Shown here piece by piece: positions 11,689 through 22,945 of a DNA stretch of 64,000 nucleotides. The translations under genes and the position numbers were made by a program. Position 1 is the first letter of the stretch, and every line of letters begins with the position of its first letter. The notes beneath the pieces were generated by a model. That model was not told the DNA's origin and made no database searches. It was given only the letters and a program-made list of their open reading frames with translations. This stretch comes from Sclerotinia nivalis (Eukaryota > Ascomycota > Leotiomycetes > Helotiales > Sclerotiniaceae), in the NCBI GenBank assembly GCA_029531795.1, contig JAPEIS010000006.1, forward strand, positions 930,001 to 994,000, in the 5' to 3' direction.

Positions 11689-13056
11689 ATGCTTCAATAT
11701 GGATGGGCTTTGGTCTTGTTAACTATTCCCGTCGTCTCATCGTCCCAAATCCCACTTCGCGTCTCTCAGGATTATTCCGCAAACTCTCATAGCCAGGACT
11801 ACAAATTCGACCCACTCCTTCATCTCCCTGGTATAAGTCCATATTTTGATGCAGTTGGTGTAGGATTGAATCATAGAGCACCTCGTCTCTGCGAAGTTAC
11901 AGCTGCGTCTTACCTTGTCAGACATGCGGCAATCTATGCAAACGACGATGATTACGAAACCTACATCGAACCATTTTTGAAGAAATTAGACAGCACATAC
12001 ACAACAGCTTCGGGAAAGAAGAGAAAGGGATGGAAGGGTCCACTTGCATTCTTCGAGAAATGGCAAAGTCCCATTGATGACCCAGAGAATCAAATGGAGC
12101 AAATTACTCCTCAAGGAATTAAAGACTCGAAGAAAGTTGCCAAACATTTATTATCGAGATACCCCGAATTGGTTCCCACAACGAAACGAATCTATGCCGA
12201 CAAGAAATCAAGAACACAAGATACGGCCAAGGCATTTAGCAAAGTATTCCCACAAGATGTCGAAATCGTCAAGATTGGAACAAATCGATCGTCTTTCCAT
12301 TCCCAAGTTCCCCATAAAGCCTGCGATGAATTCACCAAAAAGCCTGGAAACGAAGAACAACAAACTTTTCTCGCAAAATATACACCACCGGTCATCGCGA
12401 GACTCCAGCAGTACTCACCAGTCGAACTCGGGAGTTACGATATAATGGGTTTACAACAGATGTGCGGGTATGAATCTGCCATTACCGGGAAAGTGTCCAA
12501 GATCTGTGATGTGTTTACAGATGATGAATGGATGGCTTATGAATATGCATGGGATATGAAATATTCACGTATGGTCGGCCATGGTAATCCTCTTTCGATT
12601 TATCTCGGATTTCCATGGTTGAATACCACGGCACAATTGTTTTCCAAATTCCGCGCACCTCAACATTCAGACTCTTCCAATGATGAAATCCCTGACGATG
12701 ATGGTCAAAGATTCTTCTTGTCCTTTACTCATCGCGAAGTTCCTCCTTTCATAGCCACTGCGCTTGGCCTCTTCAATTCTTCTAATGCATTCGCTGAAGA
12801 ATTCCCAACGGACCGTATCAATTGGTCTAGATCATGGAGAATGTCTGAACTTATACCATTTTTAGGCCACGTGGGGATCGAAAAACTTACATGTAAGGGT
12901 TTGAAAGGCGATGCTAGTGATGAAGGAGATGTGGAAGAATTCGTGAGGATTATTGCTAATACGGCACCGAGACCAATTCCTGAATGCCAAGGAGGGCCTG
13001 GAGCAAGTTGCAAGTTCGATCAGTTTGTAGAGATTATTAATAGAGGTTTGGAGTGA
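11689..13056 (+). CDS. Secreted histidine-acid-phosphatase-like protein
   Basis: Single exon, 455 aa from ATG 11689. The open frame extends 17 codons upstream but without an ATG. A signal peptide is evident (MLQYGWALVLLTIPVVSSS), so the product should be secreted or periplasmic. The fold is the histidine phosphatase branch 2 (acid phosphatase/phytase). The active-site segment reads YLVRHAAIYAND: R78 and the nucleophile H79 are kept, but the usual RHGxRxP is not. The C-terminal HD/HE motif appears as THREVPPF (H348, with E350 as possible acid). Several NxT/S sites and paired cysteines fit an extracellular glycoprotein. Such variant motifs are found in a fungal subfamily, so activity may be retained but differ in specificity from phytase. 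Confidence 0.82.
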   Translation: MLQYGWALVLLTIPVVSSSQIPLRVSQDYSANSHSQDYKFDPLLHLPGISPYFDAVGVGLNHRAPRLCEVTAASYLVRHAAIYANDDDYETYIEPFLKKLDSTYTTASGKKRKGWKGPLAFFEKWQSPIDDPENQMEQITPQGIKDSKKVAKHLLSRYPELVPTTKRIYADKKSRTQDTAKAFSKVFPQDVEIVKIGTNRSSFHSQVPHKACDEFTKKPGNEEQQTFLAKYTPPVIARLQQYSPVELGSYDIMGLQQMCGYESAITGKVSKICDVFTDDEWMAYEYAWDMKYSRMVGHGNPLSIYLGFPWLNTTAQLFSKFRAPQHSDSSNDEIPDDDGQRFFLSFTHREVPPFIATALGLFNSSNAFAEEFPTDRINWSRSWRMSELIPFLGHVGIEKLTCKGLKGDASDEGDVEEFVRIIANTAPRPIPECQGGPGASCKFDQFVEIINRGLE

Positions 13057-13341
13057 TATGGCGATTTTGATGGCGTTTGCAAGAATAAAAAAGAGGTTCC
13101 TAAAGATGGTTATTAGATGGCTAGAACGAGGGGCGTTGCATATGTATATATATAGGATACTGGATAGATTTTAGACTCTGCTGGGAGTAATGATGTATAG
13201 TATTGTAAATTATTAGAAATCAAAAGGGTAGAATTGGCGCCTGTTCATCTCCATCATGGATATGAATAACAGAAATTTGGTATAATACTACTACTATTGT
13301 GTCTGAACACCCATTAGACACCTGATGTATATTCCTTAGCG

Positions 13342-13373
<32 letters not shown>

Positions 13374-15051
13374 TGTACGAACGAGATTCTCGCTCAAAAT
13401 GTTAGTACAGGAATTTTGAACGTTAGAAATTATCCGAAATTTATTCTAGATAATTCCAAATGAATAGATGTGCAACAAAAATATCAAAAGTCACGAGATA
13501 TTCACACAACCAATTATACATGAGGGATTCGCCTCGCTCTCACCTCTGCATGACCGATCAACAAGAACAACCCCCAATTTCAACATCATTGCATCGATGC
13601 TGCAACACTACACGAGATTATGGTTTGCCTCTCTTTAGCCAATATCACTAATTCTTGAGGGCAGAAAGAAATACTGGTCGAGTGAGTGGCAGATGATCTC
13701 TGTGATTTAGTGAGTGTATTTTTAACCGGGCTCTCGATCTTGCAGTGCAGAGCTTATCCGCAGTCTGCATGTGGATGATCTATTCTACGCGGGATTAGAC
13801 AAGTATCTGATAGTACATGAGGATCAACGTTGCTTTTCTCCGGTCAGTCAGATTGATTGATATTTGTTCGCAGGTTGTCAATCATCGGCGTATTTTGGTG
13901 CTTGGAGATGGATCTATTATTGCGGTGCTTTTTACTAGTGGCACTTCAATTTATATCTTCTCGAGTCTCCTGGAGCTATTTCATCTGTGATGGGTTTTTA
14001 GCCTACCTAGGTATACAGCTATCACCAATTTACTTGACTAGGTAGGATAAATCAATTTTTTGAAAATGTCTGTCAATATCATTCCGGGTAATGCACGGAC
14101 CAGAATATTAGCAGTCATAGGCAGTATCATAGAATTCATCCATCTTTTTGTTTGAAACGGCTCAATATTAGAAGAAGGAGAGAAATCAATACAACCAGGG
14201 AAATATGCATGGATTTCGTGTACTACACCTATATCTTACTTAGTGGAAGATACCTTGCGGCCCGGCTGAGAGCCCAAATTGAGAAGTGGGCTCAATATTC
14301 AAGGGCCAGCGGGAGAACATTAAGCTAGATTGGTAGTAGCTTAGAGCTTATTAACAACTTTGGTAACTCTAGTGCCTGTAAGCACATCAAACGGAGTTCG
14401 CCATATTAGGAGTCGTCCCATGTTTTCGATAACGTGGGTAAATTCCAGATTTATCAATTCTACCGGCTAGCCTCGGACTCATAAGAATCTAGTCCTACAA
14501 CATCATGAGTGAAGATTGGGGCTTTGCCTAGCTGGACTGGCCTAGTGCTAAGAAAATATGTCTAATAGTTTGGACAGCGCGTTTGTACGATCTGAAAGTC
14601 TTTGAATGCCTGAAAGCCTTTGAATGTTGAGAGTCTCTGTTTGAATGTACGTGATCATATGAATATGTCAAGTACACCAAATATCTTGGTTCCAAACAAA
14701 GTTATGCATTTTGCTTTATTTCCAATATTATATGTACCAGTTAATGAATCTGTTGGACTATTTGCATGTTTCCATGTTGATATCTCATGGCCAGATCTTG
14801 TAACAGCATGTTCAAGCCTTTTACCACCTCTAACTTCTTCCTAGACATTACAGCCAGGTAGATGTTCAAATAATCACCCCCAGGAACCCATGTATTGGCT
14901 CAAGTTGTTAGATCTGAAAACTTTATTGAGGAGAGTTCAATGCAGTACACATTGAATCTAACTCTTTCGAGTTGAGTGGGTCTGAAATGGCCTCCCATTC
15001 ATCAGTCCTGAATGTTTTTCGCAGTCTAGATTTTCCGTCGAATTTATGTGA
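13057..15051. other. Intergenic, no gene seen
   Basis: About 2 kb between two converging genes. It contains a CT microsatellite (annotated separately) and short frames (13460-13651, 13857-14045, 14620-14844) without coding character. Confidence 0.5.
13341..13374. repeat. (CT)n microsatellite followed by T tract
   Basis: About 13 CT units run directly into a T-run 3' of the phosphatase gene. This is a simple-sequence repeat, useful as a length marker. Confidence 0.9.
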
Positions 15052-17258
15052 TCATTCTCCGGTTCGGTATAGAACCTTCGTACTTTCCTCAATCTTATGC
15101 TCCCAGCCACAATACACGCACTTCCTACAGTCTGATCTCAACATCTTCCACTCTCCACATGTATGGCACCTTCGCGCCAATACATCTCTGTCAACTTTGT
15201 CTGCTACAAAGTTGAGATCATCATCGTACCAGCGCAATAATCCTGCCCATCTTCCCTTGTATTTACCAGAGGCCATGGCTATTTTCAGGTGCTCCGCGGA
15301 AAATTTCTTCACCTCATCAATGGCCTTCTGCGTCAGCTTAGCGTCCGGTGGTCCATCAAGCATCTTGATGACCAGTTTGCTAAAATTTATATATTCCTCT
15401 TGGTTCGATCCCCAATCCCAGGTTGTCAAAAGCTCATGTACATTCTTCAGGTTTAATTTCTTCGCGTTCCGAAATTTCTCGTTTCCAGTTCCACATAAGT
15501 ACTGCCAGATAGGTCCCAGTGGGCCAAGTTCGGGAGATCGCATACATACATAGTTGAACAAGTTCATGCGTTGATTGTTTGGGACACGGTCTCTGCAAAA
15601 GTCCTCATATTTCTGAAATAGATCTTTCTTGGCAGTTGAATTCTTGGCTGAAAGATACTTTTTGGTCATTTCAGCGGCATAGATACTGGTGCTCATGTTT
15701 GCATTGATTCCGGGAGAGTACAGTGGATTGGTGAATCCTGTCGCATCACCAATGGCCAACCAGTCTTTTCCAGTAACTCGTGGCGCACGGAAAGCAATGT
15801 TTTTGCGAACAAACCATGTCGTTCCTGGACCATAAAGATTTTCAATAAGCTTGTGTTTCTCCATCAATTGAGATACTTTTTGGTATCGAGACACGATCCA
15901 GTTAAATTTCTGTTCTGCTTCGTTGTTTCCATAGCTTGAAATGTTCTCTTGGTAGACAACGTCGGAGCGAAGAGCAAATCCGATGCTAACGACCCATCGA
16001 AACTTGACTTGGAATCTCTCCACCAATTCGGGGACTGAAGGATAGGAGTCTGCTGGTGCCTTGGCTGCGTTGAGATCTAGCAGATGGTTTATCATGGCTG
16101 TAAGATTAGGGATAGTGCTACCCTCCCACGAAGGAAGCCTAATGACCCAAGCCCATCTGAATAATTAATTAGCTTGTGCTATTTATGCGGAAGATCAAAG
16201 CATACCCTTCAGGAAGACATATATGATTCGTATTGACACTTTCGTAATGTCTCAAAGGAATATCAGACTCATCACCTAATTGTTCAAAGTACGCCCAGTA
16301 CGCATTTGTGTTGAACCCCTCTACACGCTCAATACGTGCTTCTTTCGAGATAAATCGATGAAAACGACCCGTAGCATCAATTACTAGTCGAGAGTTCACA
16401 GATTCTTCCACCATCGTCTCTGAGTCTCGTACTTGAATAGACATTCCATCACTCTCCTGTACCACTGCGGATTGCTTCTCGATAATGACCTCCTTTCCAT
16501 GAAGAACCGTAATTCCTAGGCGTTGCGCATAGAGAGTAAGCATTAATTCGCTGATCTTTCTTTCGACTTGAAGTGTTGGTACAAAATCTGCCGGAGGTCC
16601 GTTGGCAACAAACTGCGTGTAATTCTCTGGATCGCCTTCGGAGGAAAAGTAGAAAAACGCCAAGCCATCTTTTGGCCCAAAGAGTCGTGAAAGCATTGGA
16701 CTTTCGATGCCGACTGTCTGAAGCCAAAGTCCGAATACGGTTAACGTTGATTCTCCGATTTTGTATGTAGGGCTGGGTGACTTTTCTAGGATAGTCATGG
16801 TTATAGTATTTTCTTCTGCAATTAAGGTCAGCGAGTGCATGAAAGGCAGTTTTGATTAGTGGATGATTTTCGATCTTTGTGGCTTTCTATCCAGCTGGCA
16901 GAAATCTGTTTATAAGAAGCCATTTTTCCAATGATTCTGTGCTAGCTAAACTTGCATACCTAGATGCGGATGGTAGATTAGACTTACTTCCATGTTCCAG
17001 GAGCTCCAAACTTCTTGCATGAATAGCATATATCAAGGCGTGTATTCCTCCACCAACAATAACAACATCTGAACTTTCGGGAAGTTTGTTACCACATGAG
17101 TTGTATGAATTTAGGTATGCGGTATCTGAAATCCGTTCACTAGCTGTCGCGACAAGGCTCGCAAAGAGGTCAAAAATTTTGGTACCCATCATGCTTTGCA
17201 AAACAGCGTTACGTGCATCTTGGTTGAAGTCCAACCTTGAACTAACTTCTGAAGCCAT
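15052..17258 (-). CDS. Flavin-dependent halogenase-like FAD protein with C-terminal Cys cluster
   Basis: Three exons, complement(join(15052-16156, 16206-16815, 16988-17258)), give 661 aa. Introns are 49 and 172 bp, phases consistent. A ~60-residue N-terminal extension precedes the FAD dinucleotide motif VVIVGGGIHA (GGGIHA at 69-74, last Gly replaced by Ala). The block KIGEST (109-114) matches the GES segment of flavin-dependent halogenases. WAWVIR (295-300) matches the start of the halogenase WxWxIP signature, with Arg where Pro is usual. GDATGFTNPLYSPG (~430-443) is the second FAD-binding block. The C-terminus has C624, C627, C637, C640 and C643, which looks like a zinc-binding knuckle, an unusual addition. 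The best call is a tryptophan-halogenase-superfamily protein; whether it chlorinates or only oxidises is not decidable here. It diverges from the BVMO gene. Confidence 0.75.
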
Positions 17259-18185
17259 GATATATTTTTTTTCTTCGAATAATGAATGTACAACAGTTCT
17301 CAGGCTTGAATCAGAGATAACTTGGTCAACTTACCACGCCGCCTGCATCTATCCAGATTATATATGATTTGATGTTTGATCCCTAACACCCAGCTTTTTA
17401 GCGACTTTTCCATTCTTCCAAACATCTCTCTGGATTCACTAGTGGTACCATGATTAGGATGGTACTACACCACTTTAAGCAAATAAGAGACGGGGGTTTT
17501 TGCCAAGGTGGGAGTAGTACAGCCAACCAGTTGACATGGTTACTCATTGATGTCAATTTTCCGCATGCTGAGATCAATCAACCCTGTAACACTTTCATCG
17601 AGATCCATATTCCCATGTCAAATTAGGCGCTGGTAACTTACATCATATTACATCAGACTCTTTGTGGAGTAAGAATTGTTCGCAATGTGGTCGATGCATG
17701 GCCCCCATTGTTAGACGATTAAACCTGGTTGATTTTCTGGAAATCGCCCACTTTACACCACTTTACCATGATTAAACTTAGCCTTATCTTCCCCACTAAA
17801 GGTCACAAAGCGTATTCCCCAGAGGTTCTGCTACCATGTTTTGGGGCTGTCTTGGAGCACTGGCCACTACATGGACATTTCTTCTCGATAAGTCACCTAA
17901 ATGTCTCAAATCCTCCATTCAATTGCTCGGCTTTTTGAAAGGGGCAAGGCAGACACCCAAATGACAAGATTTTAATTTCAAACTCGTATTAGCTCCGGTC
18001 CGACTTTACATCCACTTGTAAAGTTTTGAATGTGAAAGGAATTGCTTCCTAGGCATATTACCTGGTTTTGGCGAGGAGTGCATGCCTTTACTTCTTGGGC
18101 ACTTACAAAGTACTTGTATTACAAAGTCATGCTTTATTGCACCATCTAGCTACTTACTATGCAATTCTTCTAATTACCATCAAAC
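17259..18185. promoter_or_regulatory. Shared divergent promoter (halogenase-like / BVMO)
   Basis: This 927-bp head-to-head spacer carries an exact 11-bp repeat, ACACCACTTTA, at 17467-17477 and 17755-17765. An everted triplet CGGTCCG lies near 17996-18002, a spacing some Zn2Cys6 regulators bind. No coding frame was seen. The regulatory role is inference from gene orientation and the repeated word. Confidence 0.4.
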
Positions 18186-20301
18186 ATGTTAAAACCTACC
18201 ATGCTCGTACGACAACACCATGTCCTCCGATCGCCTATTCGATGTGCAACAACCTCGCTTCGGTACTACACTCCCGGCATCCATAACAAGCAACACGTTC
18301 TTGGAAATTCCCGACGCAGTCTGGCAACCCATGCTGTTACCAAACCAAGGCCTCCCCAAACTCATTTCCGGCCTGAAGTTTCACAAAATGTAACATGTGA
18401 CAGTATCACAGAGGATCACCCGTTGGGAACCATGAGGCCGGTGAAAGTCATCAGCATTGGAGCAGGAGTTAGTGGTATCAACATGGCTCGAGCTTTAAAA
18501 CGACATGGCACCAATATCGAACATATTGTCTACGATAAAAATCCCGAGATCGGTGGTACGTGGTTTGAGAACTGCTACCCCGGATGTGCTTCGGATGATC
18601 CCTCTCATAATTATCAATTCTCTCATACGCCGAATCCAGGTTGGAGCTCACTGTTTGCACCAGCTGCGGAGATACAGAATTATTTACTCAATGTGTGTGG
18701 CAAGTATGAGCTGAAAGATTGTATTAGATTGTCTCATAAGATTATCCGTGCCGAATGGGATGAGGGATGTGCAGAGTGGGTTTTGAAGATTAAGAATGAG
18801 GTCACCGGAGTAGTTTTCGAGGACAGATGTCATTTTTTGCTCAATTCTGGTGGTATGTTCAAGTAAGTTTAGATTCTAAGTATGTTAGAGACAGGATTAA
18901 CGGATCACAGTAATTGGAAATGGCCAGATGTCAAGGGTTTACATTCTTTTAAAGGAGATCTTGTGCATACTGCTAAGTGGCAGAAGGATATAGATCTCAA
19001 GGACAAAAGAATCGCCGTCATTGGGAACGGTGCCTCTGGCGTTCAGATTGTTCCAGTTTTACAACCAGGTTAGATGCTTCCAGTACGCATGACACAATGG
19101 TTTAGTTCAGTTGCTAATCGTTGTTTAGAAGTTACAAAACTTTCCCATTTTGTGAGAACAAAGACCTGGATTTCTCCAAACAGCAAGGCAGTCTCACATA
19201 TCATGAAAGAGTACGAACTCGATACTGCGCACAAGTTTTCAGAGAAACAAATCCAGAAATTCCGCGATGACCCGGAAAAATACACAAAGTTTCTAAAAGC
19301 CATTGAAGCTTTGTCTAATAAGCGATTCAAAACTGTGAGTAGACTTTTATGTCAAGTCTCAACTATTGACTAATTTAAATACAAGATCCTACGGGGCAGC
19401 CCCGAAGCAATAGAAGCCAAACGCGTCATCTCGTTGTACATGGCCGAAGCCCTCAACTACGACAAACACCTCCTCGAAGCACTAATACCCTCTTTCCCCG
19501 TCGGATGTCGACGAGTAACTCCCGGCGTCGGCTATTTAAATGCTTTAACACAGCCAAATGTCGACGTCATCACATCTAGCATTCAAGAAGTGCAACCTAA
19601 CGGTATCAAAATGACAAGTGGCGAACTGATCGAAGTCGACGCTATAGTTTGCGCTACGGGTTTCAATTGTTCGTTTATCCCGCGCTTTCCAATTATCGGT
19701 GAACACGGAAATTTACAGGATCTTTGGAGCGAAAAACCAAGTCAGGCGTATATGTCGTGTATGGTTCCTGGTATGCCGAATTACATTAGTAAGTTCCCTC
19801 CACCCCGCAATCCCGTAACTCCTCCCAAAGCTAACACAAACCCCAGCATTCCTCGGCCCAAATGGTCCCCTAGCCCACGGCGCCATCCCCATAATCACCG
19901 AACAACTCAGCGCGTTCGCTCTAAAATTCATCCAAAAATGCCAAGTGGAAAATATTTCTTCCTTTAGACCTTTACCTGCGGCTGTAAAAGACTATGCTGA
20001 ACATATAGCGAATTTCATGCCGAGAACGGTTTGGGCGGATGACGGAGTACGAAGTTGGTATCGGGATGGGAAGAGTGAGGGCCCGGTTTTGGCGCTGCAT
20101 CCGGGGAGTCAGGCGCATTTTTTTCATATGTTGGAGGTGCCACGGTGGGAGGATTTTGAGTGGAGGGGTGGAAGGAGAGGGGGAGGTGGAAACGGTGGGG
20201 AGGGAAATAGGTTTGCGTATTTGGGGAATGGGTTTTCGGTGAGGGAGGGTGAGGGGCTGGGTGATGATACTTGGTATTGGGGGGAGGCGGATGTGTTGTG
20301 A
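18186..20301 (+). CDS. Baeyer-Villiger-type flavin monooxygenase
   Basis: Five exons, join(18186-18862, 18911-19068, 19129-19334, 19386-19788, 19847-20301), give 632 aa with all phases matching. Motifs in order: FAD-binding GAGVSG (92-97), GGTW (123-126), the BVMO fingerprint FKGDLVHTAKW (239-249), NADPH-binding GNGASG (264-269), then ATGF and FLGPNGPLAHG. These identify a class B flavoprotein of the BVMO group, inserting oxygen next to a ketone or oxidising related substrates. The first ~80 residues are R/S/T-rich and nearly acid-free at the start (MLVRQHHVLRSPIR), like a mitochondrial presequence. If the true start is MRPVKV at residue 83, that feature vanishes. The penultimate region is Gly/Arg-rich and purine-biased. 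Partner genes and product are unknown. Confidence 0.88.
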
Positions 20302-21541
20302 ATTGTGGGTTGTGGGATTGGGATTGGGATATGATAGGGAATTCGGTTTTGGTAAGGGTTAGGAGGACATAATATAACTAGTTTGATTATGAAAGGGCAG
20401 TATATGACGGGTTTGTTTAGGGACGGGGTGGGTATTACGTGAAGGATTCTGGAAGAAATCAAGATCACGGATATTTATCAATTCAAGAGATGTTAGATGA
20501 GATGATAGAATCTATACATAAAGAATATTATACCATATATAAAACACCTCACCGCCACGGGATATCTCCAATAATCGAATGACTATTACTATTATTCAGA
20601 CAACACTCGCATATTCACAGAATCCAAAACATGATGAGTTACATTGCCAGAAGTACAGAATCAGACAGACGCAAGTTCGTTATACCGGCCTACATTATCT
20701 ATCTATCTAGATATCAAACATGGTATAACTACCTACAAAGCTTCAGCATTTCGGGTAGATGAAGAGAAACCTTTCTTCATGTTGAAAGCTCATCCGCCCA
20801 TCAGCTCATCAGCCATCAACATAGTTGAAGATTTCTAGATATTCCAACTCTCCAGTCCAAAGAAAAAGAGCTTTCAGGTATTCTCATCTAAAGTGTTTCC
20901 ATATACTGACAAAAACATTCTACTTGTGCTGTACTCGAAAGCCAAAGTTTACTTGAAATACTTCTCCAATTTCATATACCGTAAGTCCATTCAAAATCGG
21001 CGTATCATAAATCAACAGTGAATTTCCGTATTGCTGGTACGGTATTCACTTCATATACGTACGGTTATTCGCCAACGGTTTTCCGCCAATCTTTGTTATT
21101 GCGCTATAGTAGGGATATGGTTGGAGAATACAGTTGAATAATACGGTTTCAAGAATATGGTTTCAAGGATACGGTTGCGAATGTTTGTAAAGCATCTCGA
21201 TGGTTTAAAAAGGTCTCTACACAACCTCTGAGATTGAGTTCTCTCCATACCTTCCACAACACAAGAACCTCAACAACAAGAGAAAATAATACAACTACCA
21301 AGCATATCGCCACAAGATACATCAACTTCTTGTAATATTCTCTCTTTAGCACTTGCTTATTCTAGAGATATCTGGTTCTTGTCGGTCACGACTTTTCACA
21401 TCGATACCGATACCGGCAGGATATCACAATCTCCATCCTTTCGATCGTTGAAGTCAGACCGAGTATCTCAAGAGCGGCACATCCTTAAATATCAGTTTAT
21501 TTATACTGATAACCTACTGACCAATAGTGTTACCATACAAA
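20302..21541. other. Intergenic with small tandem repeat, no gene seen
   Basis: No credible gene. It holds the leader of the coiled-coil orphan and a short tandem repeat listed separately. ACGG-containing words recur between 21040 and 21180. Confidence 0.5.
21140..21181. repeat. Degenerate 14-bp tandem repeat, three units
   Basis: AATACGGTTTCAAG is followed by AATATGGTTTCAAG and GATACGGTTGCGAA. Units 1 and 2 differ at one position. Confidence 0.7.
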
Positions 21542-22342
21542 ATGTCTGGTAAAGCACTTCCTAAATCAGGAAGAAAGGAGGAGTGCACAACAACAAAACT
21601 AACACATCCACCAGCACGTTTTGCGAAAATCCATCATTTGGCAGAAGAGCGATTCGACGAACTAAAAGCTAGTGGTCAAAGCCTCGAGTTTCTAGAATGG
21701 CAATTGAGAAATGAATTAAAAACCCACACGAACATTCGTACCAACGCTGCACAAATATGTAAAGGTGTTTTGAGTCGCATTCGACAAGCTCGAGCAATTG
21801 AGCGCGCGCCGGTGACTTCTCATGTACCCGCTCCGAAGCGATCAAAATTACCCGATCATGCGCCTCCGGTGAAGACGTGGGTACCGAAAAAGATCGTCGT
21901 GTTGAAGATTAAGGATGGTTGTTTCGCACCAACTGTCGTGCCGATTCCTGACACGCGTGTCGTGCAGCCGCTGTCGCAAGGACCTGCCCGCATTGTATGG
22001 ACAATCCATAAGAGAAATCAGGGATCGTGTGCGACACCGGTAGCTGTCATACCTACAGTCATATCACCCACGACTTTAGAATACGTGGGTACAAATCTCA
22101 CACAAGATCAGTTGTACTATAATTCTTTGGCGCGCAGGGTTGGCACGAAGAAAATTATCGAGGCACGAATCAAACGTGGATTAGAGGAGTTGGATGAAGT
22201 TTTAGAGGAAGCTACCAGGAGAGCACACTCGTTGGCAGAGAGCGAGGTTTCCATATTGGCTGGAAAGTTGGCTGAGCAGGAGAAAAGTAATCACAACTTG
22301 CAACAAGAGAAAGCGCGTGTCCATCGAACTACCGATGGCTGA
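21542..22342 (+). CDS. Orphan hypothetical protein with C-terminal coiled coil
   Basis: Single exon, 266 aa from ATG 21542. I do not recognise the family. Residues ~25-95 are helical and charged (EERFDELKASGQ, LEFLEWQLRNELK). Residues 95-180 are P/V-rich and basic. Residues ~190-266 are strongly helical with a likely coiled coil (ARIKRGLEELDEVLEEATRR onward). There is no signal peptide or membrane segment. GC content is higher than in the flanks, which supports coding. It may be lineage-specific. Confidence 0.55.
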   Translation: MSGKALPKSGRKEECTTTKLTHPPARFAKIHHLAEERFDELKASGQSLEFLEWQLRNELKTHTNIRTNAAQICKGVLSRIRQARAIERAPVTSHVPAPKRSKLPDHAPPVKTWVPKKIVVLKIKDGCFAPTVVPIPDTRVVQPLSQGPARIVWTIHKRNQGSCATPVAVIPTVISPTTLEYVGTNLTQDQLYYNSLARRVGTKKIIEARIKRGLEELDEVLEEATRRAHSLAESEVSILAGKLAEQEKSNHNLQQEKARVHRTTDG

Positions 22343-22945
22343 TTTGGTTGGCGTTTGGTAGTCACTGGGTACTACATGGGCTGGTGAACATCGGGACGCT
22401 TTTTTACGTGTTCCGATGACGTCTGCGTGGTTTGTTCGTATACTGCGGTTTGGAGTTGGAAGACTTGTTTTATCTTCTGGATGTGGTTGATTTCGAAGAA
22501 TTCTCAACAAGGGAAACTTTTCGACTATCAAAGTCTTCGTTATAGCGAATTTGCAGGTCGACAAGGGAACTTCTGCAGTACTTCACTCCAACGTTTGAGA
22601 TATAAATGACCAGAGGAAGTTTATTTTTCGATTAGGTATTATTAATGATAATCAAGCGTAGATCATGACATTTCGCGTGATTCTTTTGTTTCAAGTCCAA
22701 AATGCCTCAATGTCGTGCCTCAATGTCGTCGTTTTTGTACGACTTGTGAAACCCTTCTATTTTTCGACATGGAATGTCATTTGTGCCCCCAAATAGGTGT
22801 ACAATATGCCATGTTTCAACGTTTTGGTCCCACAAAACTGGCCGACGTGCAACAAAAGCCGGTATTGTGGGGTTGGATGGTATTCTGCTTTCCCATATTC
22901 CAAGATACAAGTTGGATACTTGGGTAACACAAGCTGAATACTACA
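22343..22945. other. Intergenic, no firm gene
   Basis: Several overlapping short frames occur on both strands at 22427-22960. The minus-strand one at 22707-22910 could be a further remnant of the decayed gene upstream of it. Nothing is firm. Confidence 0.4.

Noticed and set aside
14972..15553. 193-codon plus-strand frame
   Set aside because: Antisense shadow of the last exon of the halogenase-like gene.
15052..17258. Reading the halogenase-like locus as two or three separate genes
   Set aside because: Introns 16157-16205 and 16816-16987 join the pieces in phase and restore the halogenase motif order.
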